Of a DNA stretch of 23,177 nt, positions 7,028 through 19,000 are shown one piece after another. A model generated the notes under the pieces. That model saw only the letters and a program-made list of their open reading frames with translations, was not told where the DNA came from and ran no database searches. Source of the DNA: a virus; IMG/VR virus record IMGVR_UViG_3300010885_018080, positions 1 through 23,177 of that record, one strand, 5' to 3'. Within the stretch, counting starts at the first letter, position 1. Every line of letters starts with the position of its first letter. The position numbers were made by a program, and so were the translations under genes.

Positions 7028-10000
7028 TGGCTACAGTTCGCACCGTTGATTTTTTACCCGATATATTCCGGACTCCAGTTAACAAACAGTTTTTATCTGC
7101 CACACTGGATCAATTGGTTCAAGAGCCCAAGTTTAAAAAATCACAAGGGTTTATAGGTCGGCGAGTTGGCCCTGGAGTCAATGCCAATGATCATTACGTC
7201 TTAGAACCCACTAAGTCTCGCAACGATTATCAATTAGAGCCGGGGGTTATTCAAATTGATCCAACGGATGCAACTAAAATTGTAGATGCAATAACATATC
7301 CTGGACTGACTGATGCATTACAAGTCCAAGGCGGAATCACAAATAACTCCAATTATCTTTACACCAGTGAATATTATTCTTGGGATCCGTTTGTTGATTT
7401 TGACAAATTTGTAAACTATGCACAATATTTCTGGCTGCCAGGCGGCCCATTGGCGGTCGATGTTTCAGCCACCGGAGTGCCAGCGACTGATAATTTCACC
7501 GTCACACGTGCCAATGGAGTATACACATTTAGTGGACAGTCAGGAAGCAACCCAACGCTGACACTGGTCAAAGGTGGCAACTATACATTCAATGTTGCAC
7601 AAAATACTACAGAGTCCATTGAGTATCGTGTGACTAACAATGGTACAAGTGCATACGTTATTAATTTTGAAAACAATCCTTCGTTAACATTGGTTCGTGG
7701 TAACACATATGTGTTTAATCTTTCTTTGACAGACACGTTGCCTTTTTTTATTAAAACCATTGCTAGTTTAGGATTGGTAAACATTTATTCCAACGGCGTT
7801 ATTAATAACGGTGCAAGCGATGGATTAATAACATTTATAGTGCCGCAAGATGCGCCAGATATTTTATATTATTGTAATCCTGTAGAATTTAATTTGCGCG
7901 GACAACTTAACATTGTTGATGCCACTGCAGGCACAGGAAATAATTTTTGGATTCAAACAGATCCGGGGGTTAACGGTCGCATTCCTGCCACACCAAACAT
8001 CGGCAGTCGAGATGTGCTTGGTGTTATCAATAATGGTATTGATCTTGGCACCATAACATTTAATGTACCACTCAGTGATGCGCAAAGTTTTTATTACAAT
8101 TTAAATGTGTTACCATTGAATAATGGCACCGTGGATTTGCTAACAACTTTACAGTTTGATCAAGTCAATAATGTGCCTGTTGCTGAATTTATTGCAACCT
8201 ATGGCGGGATCGACGGGATCACGAATCTCAACGGAAGATCATTGATATTTACAAATCAGACTGATGCAGGATGGGACTTTAATAATCTGCCTACTGGATT
8301 TGATTCTGATCCATATTCATATGCAGATCCAATTACAGATCCTGCTTTAAGATACAGTGTTTGGTTTATACAATACAATCTAGTTGATGATGTAGAATAC
8401 ATACAACTGACCAGCATACAACAAATAGCAGATTTAACCAAGTTCACTATACTATTTGGTAGTCAATGGGCAAGTACACAATGGTATAAAGATGCATCTG
8501 GGTATTTTGAAGCAATACCGTTGCTGACTGCAGCAAGAAATCTATTATGGTATCAAGATGGCACCGACCCAAATATTTTTGGGCAAATTCGTTTAATTGA
8601 TCAAACAGCTGCATCAGTATTAGATATTGCTACTATCATTGGTCAAAAAAATTATACCAGTCCCAATGGTGTGGTATTTACTAATGGAATGAAAGTATTA
8701 TTCCGAGGGAATGTTGTTCCTGCTGCCTATCAAAACAATGAATATTATGTAGAAGGAGTTGGCACTGCGATTAAACTTTTGCCAACTACAAATTTTGTTA
8801 CACCTGAATTATACATCACCGATGAGTATACTGCAATTGAAAGTGATTCAACTTTAAATGGCCCATTGGTACCAGATTATATTACAATAAATCGCGCCAG
8901 CTTAGATTTAAATCCGTGGACTCGTAGCAATCGCTGGTTCCATATTGATATTATAAATGCTGCCGCATCTTATAATAATACAATTCCTGTACTAGATAAC
9001 AATCTCAGAGCTCGCCGTCCTGTATTAGAATTTCGTGCAGGAACACGATTATATAATTTTGGAACTGAAGGTAAACAACCAGTTAATATCATTGATTTTA
9101 CTCAAACTGATGCGCTCAGAACAGTAAATGGCAGTATTGGATTTGGCACAGATGGGTATACCTTAATTGAAGGCAGCAGAATTATTTTTGCTGCCGATGT
9201 AGACCCAGTGGTTAGACGCACAATTTATGAAGTTGTGTTTATAACTCCTGACACAGTTCCTCCACTGATACCAGAACCAATTATTAGTTTGATCCCAACA
9301 ACCGATAGTCCTACCTTAGTTGATCAAAGCGTGTTGTGTTTAAATGGTAATACTTTGCAAGGTCAAAGTTTTAAGTATGACGGAATTAACTGGACACAAG
9401 AACAGCAAAAACTTAATGTTAATCAGCCCCCGCAGTTTGACATCTATGATACTGACGGTATAAGTTTTGGCGATCATGCAAAATATCCCAGTACAAATTT
9501 TACTGGTAGTTCTTTATTCAGTTATGCCGTAGGATCTGGTCCTAAAGACTTATACTTGGGATTTCCTTTAACTTATTTGAGTTTAACAAATATCGGCGAC
9601 ATAGTATTTGATAATAATCTTTATGCTGATTCATTTAACTACACTATAAACAATGCTGGTCAAACTGTGCTACTAAGTTCTGGAGTAGTGAGGCAATACA
9701 GCACTAGACTGTTGTTTGATAAAGAAATTGGATGGCAAACAGGTATTACAAAAAGTCAAATCAGACAACAGTTTCAATTTGTTTATGATGGCACTCCAAT
9801 TCTACTAGATGTTGCGGTTAATGCAAATACCGCAATTCCAGCGGTTCAAATATTCATTAATGCTACATTTCAAGAATCTTATAACTATAGAATTACCACT
9901 ACAGATAACACCACTAGAATAACTTGGCTAACTGCTTACGTTCCAGGAGATTTAATTGAAATTGATGTGTTAAGTGATCAAGTCAGCAACAATGGATTTT

Positions 10001-13000
10001 TCCAAGTTCCTATAAATTTAGAAAACAATCCATTAAACAATAATAGTAAACAATTTACATTAGGAACTGTTCGCAATCATTACAGCACTATAGCTCAAAA
10101 TTTAATTCCGTTACAAGGGCCAGTTATTGGTGCAAATAATACTAGAGATTTAGGTAACTTGATTCCCTATGGGTTGCAAATACTGCAACAAAGTTCGCCT
10201 TTGACCCTTGCCGGATACTTTATGCGTGATCCTAACTACAATATTTTTGCAAGTTTGGATTTTAACAGTAGAGAGTATATTAAATTTAAATCTTTGTTAT
10301 TAAACACTGTAATTAATAATGATTACGGAACCATGACTATTCCGGAAATATTAGATTCTGCGATCGCACAAATTACAGTGGGAAAAACTAATCTAAGTCC
10401 TTTCTATTGGAGTGACATGTTGCCCACTGGCACCACGTTTGTTTCGAATTCTACAACCGTTAGCGCAATAACCACTCCGACTTTTAATACTGTACAAACT
10501 TATAGTTTCACTGAGTCCAATTATTTAGGATTGTTAGTATATGTCAACAATATATTATTGGTACGTAATTATGATTATACTGTATCCGCCGATAGTCCAG
10601 TATTAACTATAACAGTTCCATTGAACGTTGGGGATATTGTCACCATCAATGAATATAGTAATACTGTTGGAAGCTTTGTTCCTAACACACCAACAAAGTT
10701 AGGACTGTACCCTAAATTCAAACCAGAAATTTTTTATGATCCAAATTATCTAAACCCAAATCTTGTGATACAAGGGCATGATGGTAGTATAACACTGAGC
10801 TTTGGAGATTTTAGAGATGAGATTCTATTAGAGTTTGAAAAACGTATCTACGATAATCTCAAGAATGACGGAAATCCTGTACCATTGGTATCCGAAGAAG
10901 TAATCCCGGGATTTTTTAGAACCACAGATTATACACAAGCCCAGATTACACAAATTCTTGGAGAAAGTTTTTTAACCTGGGTTGGGCAAAATAAACTGGA
11001 TTACAAAACACAAAATTATATTGCGTCAAATCCGTTTACTTACAACTACAGTGTTTCTGGAAACAAACTGAATGAAGAGCCTATGCTTGGTGCCTGGCGC
11101 GGCATTTATCGTTATTTTTACGACACCACAAGTCCTAATTTAACACCGTGGGAAATGCTAGGATTTTCGGAACAACCAGTCTGGTGGGCCACACGTTATG
11201 GTCCTGTTCCGTATACCAGTGATAACTTGGTGTTATGGGGAGATTTAGAAGCTGGCTATGTGGCTGATCCAGTGGCTCCGTATATTAATCCTCGATATGC
11301 TCGTCCAGGACTAACCACAGTTATTCCAGTTGATTCTCAAGGCGTGTTGCTAAGTCCATTGGAAAGCATAGTTGGACAGTATAATCCTAATGCTTGGCGC
11401 AAAAGTTGGGTTGTCGGTGATGGTGGACCAACAGAAGCTTCGTGGTGGTCTAGTTCAAGTTATCCATTTGCAGTCATGCGTTTGCTGGCATTAACTCGGC
11501 CAGCTGAATTTTTTAGTTTGTTTGTAGATAGAGATTTGTACAAATACAATACAGAATTCAATCAGTATTTGTACAATGGTCGTTACAGAATCAACGCCAA
11601 CGAAATTCAAGTGTATGGCAATGGTGTTAGTAAAGCAAGCTATATCAATTGGATAATTGATTACAATCAACAACTTGGCATTAATTCTTCTACTGCGCTA
11701 ACACAAGATTTAGCAAATCTTGATGTAAGACTTTGCTATAGAATGGCTGCATTTACTGACAAAAAATATGCCAACATATATTTGGAAAAATCCAGCCCAG
11801 AGAGTCAAAACGCAAGTTTATTATTGCCACCAGAAAGTTGGAACCTGCTGCTGTATGCTAATCAACCTTTTAATCAAGTTGTTTATAGTTCATTAATCAT
11901 TGAGCAATTAGAGTCTGGGTTCAGTGTATATGGATACAGTAACGTACAGCCATACTTTCCAATTGTGGTTAGTACAATAAACGGAATTACTCAGACAGTT
12001 AGCGCCGGAGGAATCAGTGTAGTTGTTCCTGCACAATATACCAGTAATATAGTCAATATTCCTTACGGATACAATTTTTCTAATAGTACAATTGTTGTAG
12101 ATTTTATTCTTAGTTATGGAGTATATTTAAACAAAAGCGGTCTGATTTTTGATGCTGTCCAAAACGGATACACATTAAACTGGAGTCAAATGGCTCAAGA
12201 ATTCTTGTATTGGAGCCAACAAGGTTGGGCACCTGGTACAATTATTAATTTAAATCCTGGTGCTACAAAAATTACCGCTTATCGTCCTGGGGCAGTAGTT
12301 GCAGCAATTACAAGCATAACTCCTGAAAACATGCTTACAGATCAAAATAAGCAAAGTATTAAATCACGTGATTTAATCATACAACGATATGGAGACTCAT
12401 TTGTAATATCATCCGCCACTAATCAAACTATTTCTTATTTGGATTTAAAATTTACCAATTATGAAAATATGGCAGTATTAGATAATGTTAGTATTTTCAA
12501 TGATCTGATCTACGACACTACAACGGCCGAACGGCAAAATCGAATCGAATGGAAGGCCAGCATCAGCAGTGAATGGGACGGTACGTTAAACGCACAAGGA
12601 TTTATATTAAATCAAAATAATGTTATCCAATGGCAACCTAATGTAAAATATACCAAAGGTGAAATAGTAATTTACAAAAACAATTACTGGAGCGCATTAA
12701 ACATCGTACAACCGAGCACTACTTTTGAGTATGCTAGTTGGGTGAAAAGTAATTATGCAATGATAGATCCGGGCCTATTACCTAATATTGCAAACAAAGC
12801 TGATCAGCAGGCAAATAGTTACAACATATATGATGCTAATTTGGCGAGAGATAACGATTTATTAGCATACGGACTTATTGGATTCAGACCACGCCAATAC
12901 ATGGTAGATCTTAATCTTGATGATGTTAGTCAGATACAAATTTATCAAGATTTTATTGCAAGTAAAGGCACTCGACTCAGTGCTGAATTGTTTACTCGAG

Positions 13001-16000
13001 CTAATCTCAATAAAGAAACTGGTCAATATAACATATATGAAAATTGGGGAGTATTAGTAGGAACATATGGTGCTAATGCTAATCGTAGTTGGTTTGAAAT
13101 AAGTCTAAATCAATCACTATTAAGTGGTAATCCTAGCACAATACAAATTATTCAGCCAGGCGAATCGAGTCAAGCAAATCAAACAATTTATTTGAGCAAC
13201 TTGTGGAGCGAAAGTTATGCAATACCTACAACAAATATTTTACCAACTACATACGGTGTAAATCTTGACACTGCACTACCTTCAGCAGGTTATGTCAATT
13301 TAAATGATGTAGATATAACTGTTTTTAATCTCAATGATCCAACTAATATTGATGCTAACATAGGTACTTTAGGTGCCGGTACTGTTATATGGGTAGCACA
13401 AATTAACAGTTATGATTGGGGCATTTACAAATGCGTTCAAGTTTCTGGGCGCATGACTATATTAACCAATAATTTAAATGCTACCAGTGTGGTTCAGTTT
13501 ACAAGTACTCACGGCCGAGCAGTCGGCGATATTATTATTATAAAATATTTTAACGATGCAGTAAACGGCGTATATCGAGTTTTGAGCGTACCTTCGCCGT
13601 CTACCCTGGTTATTGCATTTAACTTTACTAATACTGCTCAAACTCAACTCATTGGAGATGGATTGGTATTTTATCTACAGAGTATGCGAGTGAGCCAGGC
13701 CAGCGATGTTGTTAATTTGCCATACGCAACATCACTTGTGCCAGGCGCAACTGCCTGGGTTGATAACGATGGATCAGGCCACTGGGAAGTTTTACAAAAA
13801 ACTGCTCCATTCACAATCACTGACATATTACAACCTTACGCATTATATAACAACTCATTGTTTGGTACCAGTATTAGTCAAACCACTGATCATTATAGTG
13901 TAATAGTAGGCAGTCCAGGAGCCGAATCTGGAGCTGGTGCAATTTATACATATCGTAGAGCAGAATTGGTGCCTTACATAACCAACGTGTTGTTGACACT
14001 TAACGCCACCGGTACTGCAGGATACGGTAATAGCGTTATGTTTGGAAATTTAAATTGGGCAATTGCAGGTGCAAGCGCAAGCAACTCAAATGCTGGGTAT
14101 GCAACCACGTTGTATCAAGTTCCTGGCACCAATAGTTATGTACAAACACAATTATTAGTGGCCCCAGATCAAAATTTTGGTTCAACACAGTTTGGATTTG
14201 CAACTGCCATAAGTTTGGATGAGCGTTGGATGTATATAAGTGCTCCAGGTGCAAATGCAGTGTATGCGTACGGCAGAGTTGATATACCAGCGCAAACAGT
14301 GACCTATCTAACCAATGGAACAACAACTGCGTTTAATTGGGCTGATTCAATAATGATTGATCCTGCCTATCCAAATCAACTGGTTGTTATTGTTAACAAT
14401 TTAGTAGCAGTATATGGCATTGATTATTATATCAATTCAAATTCAGTGCAATTTTATAGTGCTCCTGCAACTGGACAATCATTGATAATCACACGTAAAC
14501 AAGTTGCACAAATTGATCATGCAATTTATTATAATGTTGAACAAAATACAACAAGTGGAATTGGTACGGGTGCAATCTTTACTGTGGCAAACACTCGAGG
14601 ATCATACAATCCTACACTGATCAATGGCGGAACTGATTATGCAATTAGTGATACATTGACCATATCTTATACACAAATTTGTCCCAATGGAAATAGTTCC
14701 AACGATCTAGTGATCACAGTGACTGCAGTTACTGACGGAGTTATCTCTGCATTTACATTTGCTGGCAGCGGAATCAGCACAAACAATGGATTTGCATTGG
14801 TTGATTATTTGTACACAGTGTCAGACATATACTCTTTTACAGTTAGAGTCAATGGAATATTACAAAGACCACATATTGACTATGATTTTAACAGTGATAG
14901 TTCTATAGATTCTGGACTGCTTGAATTCAACACCATTCCGCCGGCAGGTGCAGATATTGAAGTAGTTGCCGACACATATTGGCAATATATTAATTCAATC
15001 TCGGTCAATGGACTGGCTGCAGATGCACTGTTTGGTGCCAGTATTGCTACATCAACAGACGGGCGTCAATTAATAGTTGGAGCACCCAATGATCTTGCAG
15101 CAGACATACAACATGCAGGCTCTGTCTATGTATACGATCGTAGTGTAGTCAGCTATCAGATAACTAATACCGCTCAGACCACATATATAATACCTGGTGA
15201 ATATGCTGATCCTGTTGCCGTACTATTAAACAACGTGTATCTAACTAATACCGCTCAATACATCAATGGGCAATTTACTATCAGCGGAAGTAATATTGTA
15301 CTAAGTTCCGATGTGACATTGTCAATTGGTGATATTTTAACAATTGAAACCAATCAATTCCAACAGATTGAAAAACTTGTTGGAAAAATCCCAGAACAAG
15401 CAGCATTGTTTGGATATGCAACCACCATATGTTCAAATAGTTGTAGCATATATATTGGCGCTCCGTTTTCTAATAAATCTGGAACGCCACAGTCCGGCCT
15501 GGTTGAAAGACAAGTTAATCAAAGCAGAATATATGGAGTTACAACATCAACTGTTGCTAATCCAGTGTTAACTGCTGGAGACACTATCAGAGTTAACAAT
15601 ATTGAAATAGTAGTACCACCAGGTCCTAATAATAACATAGCAGGAGTAGTGGCAGCAATTAACAATGCCAACGTGCCAAATGCCGTTGCAGCTTTGCTAC
15701 CAGATGTTAAATTTGTAGGTAATGGTACTACTAAAATATATGACATAGGATCCATTTATTCAGCCGCCGACTCGTACACCACGGTAGTTTATGTAGATTC
15801 AGTTTTGCAAACCAATGGGGTTGACTATACCTATAATAATGCCACACAGCAAATATTGTTTGTAAGTGCACCAGCTGCAAAATCTGCAATTACTATAGCA
15901 TCGGGCAGAATGACAGTGTCGGTGATAAATGCAAAATCTGCTTTACCGTTCAATAAACTTAGTGTGCTTCCGGGTCTAGCAAGTTCTGCATTTGACGCAA

Positions 16001-19000
16001 TTGGATTTAATACTTATATTTGGGTGCAAGACATTTTAAGCCCAAACCCAACCGATTATGGGCATTTTGGATCTAGCATTAGTGTTAATACAGGTGCAGT
16101 AAATCTAGTAGTTGGTGCACCAAAGGGTAATGTGTACGAACAAGAAATATTCGACGGTGGCGAAACTTATTTTGACGAACGCAGCACAACATTTTTCAAT
16201 CCTATTATCAACAGTGGTGTAGTATACACATATGATTATTTGCCTAGTGCAACTACATCTGCTTCAAATCCAGGGTACTTTGTGTTTGGGCAACAAGTTT
16301 ATAATAATAAGTTGATAAACGGAGACCAATTTGGTACCGCAGTAAATTATGTTAGTGGTAGATTAATAGTAGGTGCGCCGGGCAGTGATACTGAAACTAT
16401 AATAAATTATGGTGAATCATATATATTTGACAACCCGACTAATTTACCAGCCTGGCAAGTACAATATTATCAGCAACCAGTGGTTGATACAAACCTTCTT
16501 ACAACTGTTTACAGCTATGACAAATTATTAAATAGCACACAAACATACTATGATTTTATTGATCCTTTGCAAGGAAAAATATTAGGTGCTGCTCGACAAA
16601 ATATAAACTATATTGGCGCAGTAGACCCAGCAACTTACAATCAAGGATCCATACACAATGTTGGAACAAGTTGGGGGTCGGCGCATGTGGGCGAGATTTG
16701 GTGGGATACCAATCGAGTCAGATTTATAGATCCTAATCAAGATGACATTGTTTACGCTAGCAAACGTTGGGGACAAGTATTCCCTGGAAGTAATGTTGAC
16801 ATTTATCAATGGATAGAGAGCTCATCAGTACCTGCAAGCTATACAGGTGTTGGCACTCCTTTGAGCACTATCAGTTATACAGTTGAAACTACAGTTAATA
16901 AAAATGGCATTTTTGTCACAAATTATTATTTCTGGGTTAGGGGAATATCAATAATAAACACCGCAGTAGGTAAAACTTTAAGTACAACTGGTATTGCTAA
17001 TTATATTTTAAATCCAATAGGTAGCGGAATTCCTTATATAGCAGGGTTAAATTCCAGCACCATTGCAATCTACAATGCTGGTAGTTTGCTATCAGCGCAA
17101 GATACTATTTTACATGTTGGATACGACCGTCAAGCTACTACTGCTGACGTTCATGTCGAATATGAGTTTATACCCGATGGCCGCCCCGATGGATTTTTGA
17201 ATGCTAATTTATATAGAAAATTTCTAGACAGTTTTTGCGGCACAACTTTAACAGGTAGCCCGGTCCCAGACCCTATGCTAAGTCCAGGACAACAGTACGG
17301 TGTACAATTTAGTCCACAACAAAGTATGTTTGCCAATCGCTTTATGGCATTGCAAAACTATTTGACACGAGCTAACACAGTATTAGCACAATATCCTATT
17401 AGTGAAACACGTAGTTTTAATTTACTAAACAGTTCGGAACCAAAACCAGCACCAAATACAGGCGCTTGGAATTTTGAAGTACCTAATCTTGAAGTATTGG
17501 GCTACCAAAATCTTGCACAAGTTCCGTTGGGATATTTGTATTTGGTTGATTCGGACTCTAGTCAACACGGATTATGGACAATCTACGTAGTAGCACAAGG
17601 CAATCCTGGTCAGCGAGTATTAGATCTTGTACGTATACAAAATTACGATACTCCTATGTATTGGACATATATTAACTGGTATAGACCTGGATACAATAGT
17701 TCAACTCAGATTGTGGCCACTGTGACCAATTATGCTGGTCTGAGTACATTAAGTTTAGTCTCTACGCCAGTGGGTAGTAGTGTAAAAGTATCCACTAATA
17801 GTCAAGGAAAATTTGAAATTTACCTAAGAACTGCAACTGGATGGGATCGTGTAGGATTACAAGATGGCACTGTAGAATTTAGTGCAACTTTGTGGAACTA
17901 TGCGTTGGGGCCATATGGGTTCGACGCAGAAGTGTTTGATGCTCAATATTTTGACCAAGAACCTGTTATTGAAACTCGTCAAATTATTCGTGCACTAAAT
18001 GAAGAACTTTACATCAATGAATTGTTGATAGAACGAAATCAGTCATTGGTGTTGATGTTTAATTTTATCTACAGTGAATTTACTGCTCCTAACTGGTTAA
18101 TGAAAACTAGTTATGTTGACGTAGATCATACTTTACGAGCATTACTACCTTATCAACTTTATCAGTCTGACAATCAAACTTTTGTAGAAAATTATATTCA
18201 AGAAGTAAAACCTTATCATACGCAGATACTTAATTTTAATCTTATCTATGATGGCATGGATACCTATGCAGGTATGCTAACTGATTATGATGTGCCTGCG
18301 TACTATAAAACTGATATAGATTTTCCACAATTTGTTAGCCCAATATTAACACCATACACAAGTTCAAATAGTGTTGCTGAAAGTTTTGTTAGTGATGCTG
18401 CGTCTAATGCAGCAATATGGATGAAATTTCCTTGGAATCAATGGTTCAGTAATTACCTCTTGGAAATACAAGATGTGATTGTAGTCACTGGTGGTACTGG
18501 ATACAGTTATACTAATCCGCCTACTGTGACAGTCAGTGGTACATGTGTAACACAAGCTACAATGACTGCAACTGTCAATAGTTTGGGACAGGTCACTTCT
18601 ATAAATATTATTGACCCCGGAGCAGGGTATAGCACTACTGCACAAATTACACTAACATCTGATACTGGATCTGGTGCAATCATTGTTGCACAAATGGGAA
18701 ACGGGCTAGTTCGATCATTCCGCACAGTTATTAAATACGATAGATATCAATATCAAACATCCATAGTAGAATGGCAACCCAATATTATATATACTGAAGG
18801 TACACAAGTACGTTATGCAAATGTAGTATGGAGCGCAATTGGTACACAATCTTCTACAACATTTATACCGTCTGAATGGACAAAGGTAGATGCTGCTTCG
18901 CTCAGTGGTGTTAATCGTACTATGGGATTTTATACCCCGGGCCCAAACCAACCTGGGCTAAGTTTACCATTATTGATTAACGGAGTTGAATACCCGGGAG

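Noticed and set aside
13706-13903. Short frames on either strand within the giant gene
   Set aside because: They overlap conserved-looking modules of the long frame, lack ribosome sites and show no recognisable protein pattern.
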